DNA of 64,000 bases from positions 15,956,419-16,020,418 of the forward strand of contig NC_087076.1 of the NCBI RefSeq assembly GCF_026151205.1, read 5' to 3'. Below are positions 63,901 through 64,000 of this stretch, one piece after another. The notes under the pieces were generated by a model, which saw only the letters and a list, made by a program, of their open reading frames with translations, had not been told where the DNA came from and ran no database searches. The first letter of the stretch is position 1, and every line of letters begins with the position of its first letter. Origin of the DNA: Bolinopsis microptera (taxonomy: Eukaryota > Ctenophora > Tentaculata > Lobata > Bolinopsidae). A program made the position numbers and the translations under genes.

Positions 63901-64000
63901 ATTACATTATTTTCAGCCGTTACTTTTGAAGATAAGGTTGTCACCACTACGTCCGATCAAAATCTTATCTGCACGATCAGTGGGTTAGCACAGAACACCC
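6938..64000 (+). CDS. Giant tandem-Ig extracellular protein gene (multi-exon, 3' end outside window)
   Basis: One gene is inferred from a continuous chain of phase-compatible GT-AG exons: a signal peptide exon, an ephrin-receptor-like Cys-rich domain, a sushi/CCP-like domain, then at least 74 Ig-like domains. Coding bases in the window amount to roughly 7,600 residues. Introns between domains are all phase 1. Introns inside Ig1-Ig16 are phase 0, 1 or 2, while Ig17 onward have none. No transmembrane segment, GPI signal or cytoplasmic domain is seen before the right edge, so secreted versus membrane-bound is open. Each Ig repeat shows the TxxC...W...YxC pattern typical of the fold, apart from exceptions noted under each domain. 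The role is inferred to be adhesion, matrix or recognition. The joining of the left half to the A/B array through the long introns at 20599-30414 and 30534-35227 rests on phase and domain continuity only, and two genes remain possible. Confidence 0.75.
7187..7291 (+). CDS. Exon 2: start of extracellular Cys-rich region
   Basis: The acceptor acccag and donor g|gtatgt give a 105-base phase 1-1 exon. It encodes a low-complexity acidic stretch, then ICGEGQVASSDGTTC, the first two cysteines of the ephrin-receptor-like domain completed in exon 3. Confidence 0.7.
7508..7663 (+). CDS. Exon 3: ephrin-receptor-like (GCC2/GCC3) Cys-rich domain
   Basis: This 156-base phase 1-1 exon encodes CATGTYALEDSC, then CARGTYSDREGATECTPC. 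That is the CxxGTYS...G...CxxC pattern known from ephrin-receptor-like GCC2/GCC3 domains, which often lie beside sushi and Ig domains in large extracellular proteins. The donor is g|gtttgt. Confidence 0.75.
7835..7996 (+). CDS. Exon 4: sushi/CCP-like domain
   Basis: This 162-base phase 1-1 exon encodes four cysteines in sushi order: CTVPTVFAG, VVVNCNTGY, SYEC, IVSC. The C-x-VP start and NCNTGY match complement control modules. The tryptophan usual between the third and fourth cysteines is missing and the last loop is very short, so the domain is divergent. Confidence 0.6.
8156..8765 (+). CDS. Ig1 (exons 8156-8230, 8464-8569 and first part of 8686-8897)
   Basis: The first Ig-like domain is split over three exons (internal introns phase 1 and 2). 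Landmarks are DATITC, then CVWNKDG and EGVYTCSAS. Exon 8686-8897 runs on without interruption into Ig2, the only exon in the gene that spans two domains. An extra HTC cysteine precedes strand E. Confidence 0.7.
8766..9335 (+). CDS. Ig2 (rest of exon to 8897, and exon 9162-9335)
   Basis: Landmarks are SQIILTCGAD, then TIAWADG. A phase 1 intron follows, then VDSYICTVSYSD. The donor of the last exon is a|gtgagt. This is a normal C2/I-type Ig pattern with both cysteines and tryptophan. Confidence 0.7.
9482..10262 (+). CDS. Ig3 (exons 9482-9635 and 10147-10262)
   Basis: Landmarks are SVTLTCVAS and ATITWS in the first exon, a phase 2 intron, then TPYTCTALYNG in the second. Both donors are GT consensus-like (ag|gtattg, t|gtgagt). 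The 511-base intron holds nothing recognisable. Confidence 0.75.
10478..10989 (+). CDS. Ig4 (exons 10478-10642 and 10858-10989)
   Basis: Landmarks are VTMSCTV and IRWYKGD, a phase 1 intron, then GGFYCKATYAD. The acceptor has a long pyrimidine tract (ctctctctccatctctag). Both cysteines and tryptophan are present. Confidence 0.75.
11178..11464 (+). CDS. Ig5, single exon with a one-base deletion
   Basis: This is the only unsplit domain among Ig1-Ig16. The first part reads ATLTCVISG and VQWYHES. The second part reads LAITSLELADKG and NYNCKVTY, but in another frame. The exon is 287 bases, one short of a multiple of three. The shift falls near the run of four G at 11349-11352, where a fifth G would keep the frame. 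Either a homopolymer sequencing error or a true lesion explains it. Confidence 0.7.
11694..12208 (+). CDS. Ig6 (exons 11694-11785 and 12017-12208), end phase inconsistent
   Basis: Landmarks are TTTLTCKIYAG, a phase 0 intron, then VNFLREKD and LYSCDAFW. The usual tryptophan is replaced (VNF). The second exon ends at atg|gtacgg in phase 0, while the next exon can only be read from phase 1, so one base appears to be missing near the 3' end or a different splice is used. Confidence 0.6.
12323..13056 (+). CDS. Ig7 (exons 12323-12488 and 12932-13056)
   Basis: Landmarks are EVKVTCSINYS and PTIVWYKGAD, a phase 2 intron (donor gt|gttagt), then DEGQYKCQATYSG. The intron contains a 19-base minisatellite that stops about ten bases before the acceptor. 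Confidence 0.7.
12642..12922. repeat. Minisatellite, 19-base unit, about 15 copies
   Basis: A tandem repeat of catctaattagttaacat(c), with the first copies reading catctaatttgttaacatc. Copies diverge by a few bases. It lies inside the Ig7 intron and ends beside the polypyrimidine tract of the acceptor at 12931. The unit contains GTTAAC, also found in the minisatellite at 16081. Confidence 0.9.
13057..13856 (+). other. Intron of 800 bases, no recognisable content
   Basis: This intron lies between Ig7 and Ig8. Several short ORFs occur (13155-13775) but they lack domains and lie between well-supported splice sites (g|gtgaga and ttttcag), so I treat the whole stretch as intron. Confidence 0.6.
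13857..14378 (+). CDS. Ig8 (exons 13857-13950 and 14173-14378)
   Basis: Landmarks are AKLTCVYKN, a phase 2 intron (ac|gtaagt), TWYKNNVAL, then AQLFCRATLGG. Donor and acceptor both match consensus strongly. Confidence 0.75.
14379..15744 (+). other. Long intron with CACGTG/CCAAT cluster and a signal-peptide-like ORF
   Basis: This intron lies between Ig8 and Ig9 and is 1.4 kb against a typical 200-300 bases. It carries four CACGTG palindromes (14872, 14998, 15017, 15037) and several ATTGG (inverted CCAAT) words within about 200 bases. About 65 bases after the last, the ATG at 15107 begins MLFLSVLFISVCALNS, which resembles a secretion signal. No clear donor of phase 1 links this ORF to Ig9, so an alternative first exon is only a hypothesis. 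Confidence 0.35.
15745..16492 (+). CDS. Ig9 (exons 15745-15863 and 16318-16492), both canonical cysteines lost
   Basis: The fold pattern is kept (SSISLAGSAPVS, ITINWFKSF, a phase 0 intron, then GDAGNYFYEVTYG). The B-strand cysteine is replaced by Ala or Gly and the F-strand cysteine by Tyr, so the core disulfide is absent. The intron contains the 31-base minisatellite. Confidence 0.7.
16081..16296. repeat. Minisatellite, 31-base unit, seven copies
   Basis: The tandem unit begins tgctgttaaccaatgttagc and repeats at 16081, 16112, 16143, 16174, 16205, 16236 and 16267. Copies are nearly identical (a g/t change in copy 1, one a in copy 3), implying recent expansion. The last copy ends about 20 bases before the Ig9 acceptor at 16317. 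Confidence 0.95.
16725..17177 (+). CDS. Ig10 (exons 16725-16878 and 17044-17177)
   Basis: Landmarks are SMTLTCVARAD and LSWLKDDQL, a phase 2 intron (ag|gtttgt), then AGSYKCRAIWSD. Both cysteines and tryptophan are present. Confidence 0.75.
17372..17831 (+). CDS. Ig11 (exons 17372-17490 and 17648-17831)
   Basis: Landmarks are TVTFTCKTSTS and ISWITEK, a phase 0 intron, then NLQVYCQIDYQTG. The donor of the second exon is g|gtgagg. Confidence 0.75.
17980..18394 (+). CDS. Ig12 (exons 17980-18158 and 18277-18394)
   Basis: Landmarks are GLTLTCVVSGD and ITWFKDDAL, a phase 0 intron (aag|gtacaa), then GSYVCKAKFSD. It has the same layout as Ig11, suggesting local duplication of a two-exon domain. Confidence 0.75.
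18663..19185 (+). CDS. Ig13 (exons 18663-18791 and 19021-19185)
   Basis: Landmarks are TVTLTCVLSSK and a C-strand without tryptophan (TFTYLDSGG), a phase 1 intron, then KTFLCQADFS. The acceptor follows a long TC-rich tract (tcttcttcttcttcc). Confidence 0.7.
19344..19939 (+). CDS. Ig14 (exons 19344-19475, 19637-19731 and 19864-19939)
   Basis: Landmarks are ALTLTCGASYY and TFTWINAAG, a phase 1 intron, then STLTIGSLSY, a phase 0 intron, then QYQCSVAYTG. It is split over three exons, unlike most of its neighbours. Confidence 0.75.
20138..20598 (+). CDS. Ig15 (exons 20138-20244 and 20427-20598)
   Basis: Landmarks are FTLSCSYMSN and VTVSWKQ, a phase 0 intron, then AGDYKCTATED. The end is g|gtacat in phase 1. 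Read-through past this donor meets a stop at 20661 with no membrane segment. Confidence 0.7.
20599..23158 (+). other. First part of the 9.8-kb intron, nothing recognised
   Basis: AT-rich sequence with no coding similarity, tandem repeat or clear element that I can support. Short ORFs (21894-22609) overlap each other on both strands and look random. Confidence 0.5.
23179..23895 (-). mobile_element. LINE reverse-transcriptase C-terminal fragment, antisense in intron
   Basis: The 238-residue ORF begins just after the point where the catalytic FADD box would lie (SVGLHLNESETKYI) and continues through DDFVYLGSRI, KAWGACHQLK, LLYGSEAWTIS and RRMRLAGHVARHD. These are typical of the thumb and connection region of invertebrate LINE reverse transcriptases. 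The 5' part with the catalytic site is absent, so it is a dead, 5'-truncated copy. It is a homologue of the insert at 32899. Confidence 0.85.
23896..25185. other. Intron stretch between two retroelement fragments, nothing recognised
   Basis: No endonuclease or reverse-transcriptase palm coding was recognised here. If the two antisense fragments once belonged to one element, its middle is gone. Confidence 0.4.
25186..26061 (-). mobile_element. LINE ORF1-like protein (coiled coil plus RRM-like region), intact ORF, antisense in intron
   Basis: The 291-residue ORF with its own ATG and stop has a helical, coiled-coil-like first half (LHELEKQIEDLSDSVL and following heptads). Then comes NFIIFGAPE, IERVGVKK, RPIKVTLRD, LYLSPDRSQDER and KYYIKNNKV. 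This order is familiar from nucleic-acid-binding ORF1 proteins of invertebrate non-LTR retrotransposons. Two 24-base direct repeats (26121-26168) sit just upstream. It could be a relic with an intact frame or a domesticated copy. Confidence 0.65.
26121..26168. repeat. Direct repeat, two 24-base copies
   Basis: The unit gcgaaaagattgattgcaca plus ct(c/g)a occurs twice in tandem, 60 bases upstream of the ORF1-like start on the minus strand. It may be the remains of a repeated LINE 5' region. Confidence 0.7.
26169..28328 (+). other. Intron stretch upstream of the nested Ly6-like gene, nothing recognised
   Basis: This must hold the promoter of the nested gene at 28329, but no reliable core element is visible. 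A short duplicated tatacaatatacat (about 27958-27986) is the only repeat noted. Confidence 0.4.
28329..29712 (+). CDS. Nested intronless gene: multi-domain Ly6/uPAR-like, probably GPI-anchored protein, one apparent frameshift
   Basis: Seen: a signal peptide (MTRSLILIITLFGSGLTIF) runs straight into CHQC, a Ly6-type start. The first frame ends at 28616. The protein continues in the next frame (KCSSACTF, then NVTANC) from within 28573-28613. Two related Cys-rich repeats follow, each beginning PPHVCSTC and sharing QCF/ECY, GCK, CSVCED and EC residues. A third, more divergent repeat begins CNVC. The tail is hydrophobic (SICMWLLVFLNFVCC), fitting a GPI signal. The Ly6 domain straddles the frame break, so the two ORFs are one gene. 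It lies on the same strand inside the giant gene's intron. Ly6/uPAR proteins are small cell-surface or secreted modulators; the specific role here is unknown. Confidence 0.65.
29713..30414 (+). other. Last part of the 9.8-kb intron, nothing recognised
   Basis: This is noncoding sequence following the nested gene, ending at acceptor tttctcgcag. ORFs here are shadows without domains. Confidence 0.5.
30415..35408 (+). CDS. Ig16 (exons 30415-30533 and 35228-35408)
   Basis: Landmarks are STTLSCILASS and TLIWTKDNQQ, a phase 0 intron of 4.7 kb, then AGVYKCAATYPT. It is the last domain with an internal intron. That intron is long because of the inverted-repeat element inside it. Confidence 0.7.
31838..32091 (+). 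mobile_element. Decayed retroelement polyprotein C-terminal segment inside the inverted-repeat element
   Basis: One frame reads LRPDVVIYSDKAKKVHL, then EENFADQEKRI and a stop. The next frame continues KRYQQLTEEIEANGWACKL and VGVGARGI. This is the familiar (RPDVVLWS...KKV.L.ELT..EE...EA..RK..KY..L......GW....PVEVGCRGF) segment found downstream of invertebrate LINE reverse transcriptases. A small deletion and frameshift have removed the ELT part. Confidence 0.6.
32899..33890 (+). mobile_element. 5'-truncated LINE insertion with reverse-transcriptase ORF, (TAG)n tail and 11-base target duplication
   Basis: The ORF ends at 33861 and includes GVLQGDTLAPYLFAI and FADDIAL (reverse-transcriptase palm motifs), then DDFIYLGSWI, LLYGSETWTL and RRLKMAGH. 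It ends in a short 3' region with repeated TAG (33868-33890). The insert is flanked by TTTACATCATG at 32888-32898 and 33891-33901. Removing it rejoins the right arm of the surrounding element to match the left arm exactly there. The upstream palm motifs and endonuclease are missing. Confidence 0.9.
34024..34143. mobile_element. 120-base GC-rich insertion in the right arm, 7-base direct repeat
   Basis: Absent from the left arm. Bounded by CAAAGAG (34017-34023 and 34144-34150). It contains a strong hairpin (cgcgcgcgaagcgcgcg) and repeated gccgaaggcatattatc. It looks like a very small nonautonomous insertion. Confidence 0.7.
34982..35009. repeat. Perfect 28-base palindrome
   Basis: Bases atatttaccatcag are followed immediately by the exact reverse complement. 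It lies in the intron between the inverted-repeat element and the second Ig16 exon. It could be a cruciform or dimeric-protein site; no function can be assigned. Confidence 0.85.
35614..35913 (+). CDS. Ig17, array exon A1 (type A, most divergent)
   Basis: First member of the A/B array. It reads VIPIEKEVETGTD, ATLSCVASGITKQL, VSWKKDGSD and STYTCVISSDEYG. The core that is near-invariant in later A exons is changed here (VVSTGVIVSSTQ), as expected at the edge of a homogenising tandem array. Phase 1-1, 300 bases. Confidence 0.85.
36099..36419 (+). CDS. Ig18, array exon B1 (type B, divergent)
   Basis: Reads TVNDKSVV, IITCTITGLSQDT, AWLGPDNNEIS and YSCKLKSALY. The acidic C-C' loop is present (PDNNEISTSDTN). 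Ends LEFG at g|gtaagt. 321 bases. Confidence 0.85.
36581..36880 (+). CDS. Ig19, array exon A2
   Basis: Reads VRPANIEVLAGAD, ATLSCVITGITQQL, VVWKKVGTD and IYTCAVSSTEWE. This is the first A exon with the standard VSAGTYGSNSQTTTL core. 300 bases. Confidence 0.85.
37038..37364 (+). CDS. Ig20, array exon B2 (109 residues)
   Basis: Reads VTFVDRSVVTSSDQ, LTCTISGLSAET, TWVDNDNLSILDTDTDN and YKCKLKSAQYP. Two residues longer than the usual B exon (327 bases) and with an altered acidic loop. Donor a|gtaaga. Confidence 0.85.
37484..37783 (+). CDS. Ig21, array exon A3
   Basis: Reads VQPINKEVQSGTD, ATVSCVITGITQQL, LPGSNYVVSAG and SNEWLVTDQQT. Donor g|gttcgt is weaker than its neighbours. Confidence 0.85.
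37961..38281 (+). CDS. Ig22, array exon B3
   Basis: Reads INFPDKTVVANSDQ, LTCAVTGLSADT, TWVDPNNNEISDSD and YKCKVKSAVYPVYS. Divergent F-G region. Donor g|gtatgt. Confidence 0.85.
38480..38779 (+). CDS. Ig23, array exon A4
   Basis: Reads VQPTDKEVESGTD, VTLSCIVTGIGEQL, SEDNYDVSAGTWGS and SFEWLEQNKE. The SEDNYDVS variant recurs only in A17. Confidence 0.85.
38933..39253 (+). CDS. Ig24, array exon B4
   Basis: Reads ATFEDRSIVTVTDQ, ITCSISGLSLDT, TWIDPDNSEISNTD and FKCKLKSALYPTYS. Related to B10 and B18 through the NTD loop. Confidence 0.85.
39407..39706 (+). CDS. Ig25, array exon A5
   Basis: Reads VQSTNKEVESGTD, TISCVISGITQQL, IIWRKDGTD and SNEWLVSNRE. Donor t|gtaagg. The end is shared with A13. 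Confidence 0.87.
39836..40156 (+). CDS. Ig26, array exon B5
   Basis: Reads VAFENRAVTTATDQ, LFCTISGLSQDT, TWIDPDNNEISDSD and FKCKLKSALYPTDS. First copy of the common WIDP subtype of B. Confidence 0.87.
40292..40591 (+). CDS. Ig27, array exon A6
   Basis: Reads VQAINKEVDIGTE, TISCVITGITKQL, VVWKKFGTD and STYACAITSDEW. The start resembles A9 (EVDIGTE), giving a paired A6/A9 relation. Confidence 0.87.
40751..41071 (+). CDS. Ig28, array exon B6
   Basis: Reads VTFEDQSVTTAAAQ, ITCGITGLSAEP, TWIGPDDNEISSSD and FKCKLKSAAYPTDS. First of the WIGPDDNEI subtype of B. Confidence 0.87.
41219..41518 (+). CDS. Ig29, array exon A7
   Basis: Reads VTPTNKEVETSTD, ATVSCVITGITQQL, IVWRKSGTD and SDEWLETNRE. Donor t|gtaagg. 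Confidence 0.87.
41652..41972 (+). CDS. Ig30, array exon B7
   Basis: Reads VVLEDRVVSTATDQ, LTCTISGLAQST, TWIDPDNNEISDSD and FKCKLKSALYPTDS. The first 130 or so bases are identical to B20, 12.7 kb away. Confidence 0.87.
42097..42395 (+). CDS. Ig31, array exon A8, one base missing
   Basis: Reads VQPINKEVESGTD, TISCVITGITQQL and VAWKKAGTD. It then loses the frame at 42254, where gcaggacttacgg replaces the gcaggaacttacgg found in sister exons. Downstream coding (STYTCAIASDEW) is intact in the next frame. 299 bases; splice sites normal. Confidence 0.8.
42566..42886 (+). CDS. Ig32, array exon B8
   Basis: Reads VAFDNKAVTTASDQ, IICTISGLSLET, TWIDPDNNEISDSD and FKCKLKSALYPTDS. WIDP subtype. Donor g|gtgagt. 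Confidence 0.87.
43102..43287. mobile_element. MITE of 186 bases, pogo/Tigger-like ends
   Basis: Ends are CAGTAAAACCCCGATT and its inverted copy AATCGGGGTTTTACTG, flanked by TA on both sides (43100-43101, 43288-43289). CAGTA-type ends with TA duplication are known for pogo-like elements. The interior repeats a cggtaaatcggggtt motif. It lies in the intron between B8 and A9. Confidence 0.88.
43381..43680 (+). CDS. Ig33, array exon A9
   Basis: Reads VQVISKEVDIGTE, TISCVITGITRQL, VVWKMSGSD and SDEWLVTDRE. The core has YDSNSQ in place of YGSNSQ. Confidence 0.87.
43800..44120 (+). CDS. Ig34, array exon B9
   Basis: Reads VTFVDRSFITATDQ, ITCAITGLSAET, TWIGPDDNEISSSD and FKCKLRSSVYPTHS. WIGP subtype. 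Confidence 0.87.
44258..44556 (+). CDS. Ig35, array exon A10, one base missing
   Basis: Reads VQPISKEVESGTD, TISCVITGITQAL. It then shifts frame at the A-run near 44357 (tggagaaaagtgg, where sisters have one more base). The rest (TTYTCAITSDEW) is intact in the next frame. 299 bases with normal splice sites. Confidence 0.8.
44732..45052 (+). CDS. Ig36, array exon B10
   Basis: Reads MSLENRLVTTATDQ, ITCSISGLSQDS, TWIDPDNNEISNTD and FKCELRSALYSVHS. Acceptor tcaag. A three-copy ggtttacaa repeat lies in the preceding intron (44659-44688). Confidence 0.86.
45421..45720 (+). CDS. Ig37, array exon A11
   Basis: Reads VQPIDKEVKSGTD, ATVSCVISGITQQL, VVWRKSGTD and SNEWLQTNKQ. The 3' part and the following intron are near-identical to A14. 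Confidence 0.87.
45836..46156 (+). CDS. Ig38, array exon B11
   Basis: Reads IVFEDKSVTTATNQ, LICTISGLSQDT, TWIDPDNNEISDSD and FKCKLKSALYPTDS. Near-identical to B14, 2.8 kb downstream. Confidence 0.87.
46314..46613 (+). CDS. Ig39, array exon A12
   Basis: Reads VQPVNKEVEAATD, AVVSCVVTGITQQL, VVWRKGGND and IYTCFFTSNEW. Has YSSNSQ in the core, shared with A7. Confidence 0.87.
46726..47046 (+). CDS. Ig40, array exon B12
   Basis: Reads ATFDDRSVTTATDQ, ITCAITGLSAET, TWIGPDDNEISSSD and YKCKLTSSQYPDES. WIGP subtype. Confidence 0.87.
47319..47618 (+). CDS. Ig41, array exon A13
   Basis: Reads VEPTNKEVESGTE, TTVSCVISGITQQI, IVWRKDGND and SDEWLVSNRE. Donor g|gtaggt. Confidence 0.87.
47764..48084 (+). 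CDS. Ig42, array exon B13
   Basis: Reads LSLVDRTVSTATDQ, ITCSITGLSQDS, TWIDPDNSQISVLDTPN and FKCQLRSSLFSLYS. The acidic loop is weakened (SQISVLD). Related to B10, one module earlier. Confidence 0.86.
48229..48528 (+). CDS. Ig43, array exon A14
   Basis: Reads VESKNKEVESGTD, ATISCVISGITQQL, VVWRKDGTD and SNEWLQTNKQ. Donor t|gtaagt. The intron after it copies the one after A11. Confidence 0.87.
48646..48966 (+). CDS. Ig44, array exon B14
   Basis: Reads VVFEDKSVTTATNQ, LICTISGLSQDT, TWIDPDNNEISDSD and FKCKLKSAIYPTDS. Duplicate of B11. Confidence 0.87.
49089..49388 (+). CDS. Ig45, array exon A15
   Basis: Reads VLPTDKEVETGTD, TISCVITGISQQL, FVWRKDGTD and SNEWLVTNRE. Donor g|gttagt. Confidence 0.87.
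49551..49871 (+). CDS. Ig46, array exon B15
   Basis: Reads VTFEDRSITTATDQ, ITCGITGLSAET, TWIGPDDNEISISE and FKCKLKSSQYATYS. Near-identical to B19, 3.8 kb downstream. Confidence 0.87.
49992..50291 (+). CDS. Ig47, array exon A16
   Basis: Reads VEPKDKEVESATD, ATISCVISGITRQL, LPGSNYVVSAGSYGFN and STYTCDITSNEW. Core changed at GSYGFN. Confidence 0.87.
50434..50754 (+). CDS. Ig48, array exon B16
   Basis: Reads VQFDDVSLPPPTEL, ISCIITELSQNT, TWIGPDDIEISDSD and FKCKLKSALYPTIS. A divergent B and the first of the VQF type. Donor g|gttggt is weak. Confidence 0.85.
51059..51358 (+). CDS. Ig49, array exon A17
   Basis: Reads IEPTDKEVETGTD, ATLSCIVTGTTKQL, SEDNYDVSAG and SNEYQETNKE. Shares SEDNYDVS with A4. 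Confidence 0.87.
51471..51791 (+). CDS. Ig50, array exon B17
   Basis: Reads MTFDDKAMTTATDQ, LTCTISGLSQNT, TWIDPDNNEISDSD and YKCTLKSSLYPTYS. WIDP subtype. Donor a|gtaagt. Confidence 0.87.
51963..52262 (+). CDS. Ig51, array exon A18
   Basis: Reads IQPTNKEIETGTE, TISCIVTGITSKL, IVWRKDGTD and SDEHRETDKG. Donor t|gtgagt. Confidence 0.87.
52401..52721 (+). CDS. Ig52, array exon B18
   Basis: Reads VSLEDRTVTTATDQ, ITCTLSGLSQDT, TWIDPDNNDITDTD and FRCRVKSSLYATYS. Related to B10 and B4. Donor g|gtaata. Confidence 0.87.
52866..53165 (+). CDS. Ig53, array exon A19
   Basis: Reads VQPTNKEIESGTD, ATVSCIITGVSRQL, SGINYVVSAG and STYACAITSDEW. Donor g|gtaatg. Confidence 0.87.
53396..53716 (+). CDS. Ig54, array exon B19
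   Basis: Reads VTFEDQSITTATNQ, ITCGITGLSAET, TWIGPDDNEISISD and FKCRLKSSQYATYS. Near-identical to B15. Donor g|gtacgg. Confidence 0.87.
53855..54154 (+). CDS. Ig55, array exon A20
   Basis: Reads VLPINKEQESGTD, AVISCVVTGINNQL, SESDYVVSAETYGS and SDEWLQSNKE. Donor a|gtaagt. Its 3' end provides the comparison for the extra base in A29. Confidence 0.87.
54355..54675 (+). CDS. Ig56, array exon B20
   Basis: Reads VVLEDRVVSTATDQ, LTCTISGLAQST, TWIDPDNNEISDSD and FKCKLKSALYPTDS. The 5' part is identical to B7 although the flanking A exons differ. Confidence 0.87.
54831..55130 (+). CDS. Ig57, array exon A21
   Basis: Reads VQPINKEVLTATD, ATISCVITGITQQV, VVWRKSGTD and SNEWLQTNKE. Ends LSVF in place of the usual LNVF. 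Confidence 0.87.
55253..55573 (+). CDS. Ig58, array exon B21 (VQF subtype)
   Basis: Reads VQFVDRAVTSKIDQ, LTCTISGLLQTT, TWIGPDNNEISVSD and YKCKLKSAAYPDFS. First exon of a six-exon higher-order repeat seen three times to the right edge. Confidence 0.87.
55692..55991 (+). CDS. Ig59, array exon A22 (GVE subtype)
   Basis: Reads VEAIGKEVESGTD, ATISCIVTGITQQL, IYTCFISSDEH and ESDKPTPVTLNVF. Acceptor cttaag. Sister of A25 and A28. Confidence 0.87.
56118..56438 (+). CDS. Ig60, array exon B22 (TLED subtype)
   Basis: Reads VTLEDRTVVPATDQ, ITCSVSGLSQNT, TWIGPDDNEISESD and FKCKLRSSLYPTHS. Near-identical to B25 and close to B28. Confidence 0.87.
56635..56934 (+). CDS. Ig61, array exon A23 (QTI subtype)
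   Basis: Reads VQTINKEVESGTD, ATISCVITGITKKL, VIWRKSGTD and SNEWLQSNKE. Sister of A26 and A29, including matching upstream intron sequence with A26. Confidence 0.87.
57039..57359 (+). CDS. Ig62, array exon B23 (TFED subtype)
   Basis: Reads VTFEDKTVTTATDQ, LICTISGLSQDT, TWIDPDNNEISDSD and FKCKLKSALYPTDS. Sister of B26 and B29. Confidence 0.87.
57503..57802 (+). CDS. Ig63, array exon A24 (EEE subtype)
   Basis: Reads VQPTNKEVEEETD, ATISCVITGITQQL, VVWRKDGTD and STYTCSITSDEW. Core has YGYNTQ. Sister of A27. Confidence 0.87.
57978..58325 (+). CDS. Ig64, array exon B24 (VQF subtype, 348 bases)
   Basis: Reads VQFNDEYFSASVFSKRDH, LTCTISGLSQDS, TWTDDSNNVLGNRENI and FKCKLKSAAYPDFS. Nine residues longer than other B exons, with a rebuilt C-C' loop and a lengthened strand A-B region. 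This is the largest departure in the array. Confidence 0.87.
58565..58864 (+). CDS. Ig65, array exon A25 (GVE subtype)
   Basis: Reads VEAISKEVETGID, ATISCIVTGISQQL, VVWSKDGTD and SNEHEESDKP. Acceptor tttaaag as in A28. Confidence 0.87.
59070..59390 (+). CDS. Ig66, array exon B25 (TLED subtype)
   Basis: Reads VTLEDRTVVPATDQ, ITCSVSGLSQNT, TWIGPDDNEISESD and FKCKLRSSLYPTHS. Near-identical to B22. Donor g|gtagat. Confidence 0.87.
59456..59470. repeat. Poly-G run of 15
   Basis: Fifteen consecutive G in the intron after B25. Such a run is prone to slippage and to sequencing error. Confidence 0.9.
59698..60520 (+). pseudogene. Decayed B-A exon pair (relic of VQF and GVE modules)
   Basis: Sequence from 59698 follows the 57.9-58.95 kb region in order. 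The intron match aaaaatttatcaaggaaaca is followed by a decayed exon start (59770), a B fragment tcattcgtgtttggaagcaa (59899), and ctatatccgacttttcacct (59982). Then come an A start (aaaggatgttgaagtcaatc, 60215), ttggacgtggtattggagta and the following intron. Many substitutions and deletions make both exons non-coding. It is a dead copy of B24-A25, and the B22/B25-type exon that should follow is missing. Confidence 0.75.
60615..60914 (+). CDS. Ig67, array exon A26 (QTI subtype)
   Basis: Reads VQAINKEVESGTD, ATISCVITGITNDL, VIWRKSGTD and SNEWLETNKE. Ends NVL in place of NVF. Donor t|gtaagt. Confidence 0.87.
61059..61379 (+). CDS. Ig68, array exon B26 (TFED subtype)
   Basis: Reads VGLEDKTVTTATDQ, IICTISGLSQDT, TWIDPDNNEISDSD and FKCKLKSALYPTDS. 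FGRKAS replaces FGSKAS. Donor g|gttagt. Confidence 0.87.
61535..61834 (+). CDS. Ig69, array exon A27 (EEE subtype)
   Basis: Reads VQPKNKEVEEETD, ATISCVITGITRQL, VVWRKDGTD and SNEWLQTNKE. Sister of A24. Confidence 0.87.
61956..62276 (+). CDS. Ig70, array exon B27 (VQF subtype)
   Basis: Reads VQFIDRSVTPKIDQ, LTCTISGLSQNT, TWIGPDNNEISESD and YKCKLKSAAYPDFS. Closest to B21. Has the normal 321-base length, unlike B24. Confidence 0.87.
62438..62737 (+). CDS. Ig71, array exon A28 (GVE subtype)
   Basis: Reads VEPTNKEVESGTD, TTVSCFISGITRQL, VVWRKDGTD and STFTCAITSNEH. Has AGPYGSN in the core, as in A25. Confidence 0.87.
63012..63332 (+). CDS. Ig72, array exon B28 (TLED subtype)
   Basis: Reads ASLDDRTVVPATDQ, IICSVSGLSQNT, TWIGPDDNEISESD and FKCKLRSSLYPTHS. 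Sister of B22 and B25. Donor g|gtatac. Confidence 0.87.
63511..63811 (+). CDS. Ig73, array exon A29 (QTI subtype), one extra base
   Basis: Reads VQTVNKEVQSGAD, ATISCVITGITKNL, VIWRKSGTD and SDEWLETNKE. An extra base at about 63792 (accacctgtga, against accaccgtga in A20) breaks the frame just before the final strand. 301 bases with normal splice sites. Confidence 0.8.
63917..64000 (+). CDS. Ig74, array exon B29 (partial at window edge)
   Basis: Reads VTFEDKVVTTTSDQ, then LICTISGLAQNT, and runs off the window. It matches the TFED position of the third six-exon repeat, so the array continues to the right. Confidence 0.85.

Noticed and set aside
35614..64000. CRISPR array or prokaryotic repeat protein as the explanation of the periodic signal
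   Set aside because: The repeats are whole Ig domains separated by GT-AG introns; this is a eukaryotic exon array.
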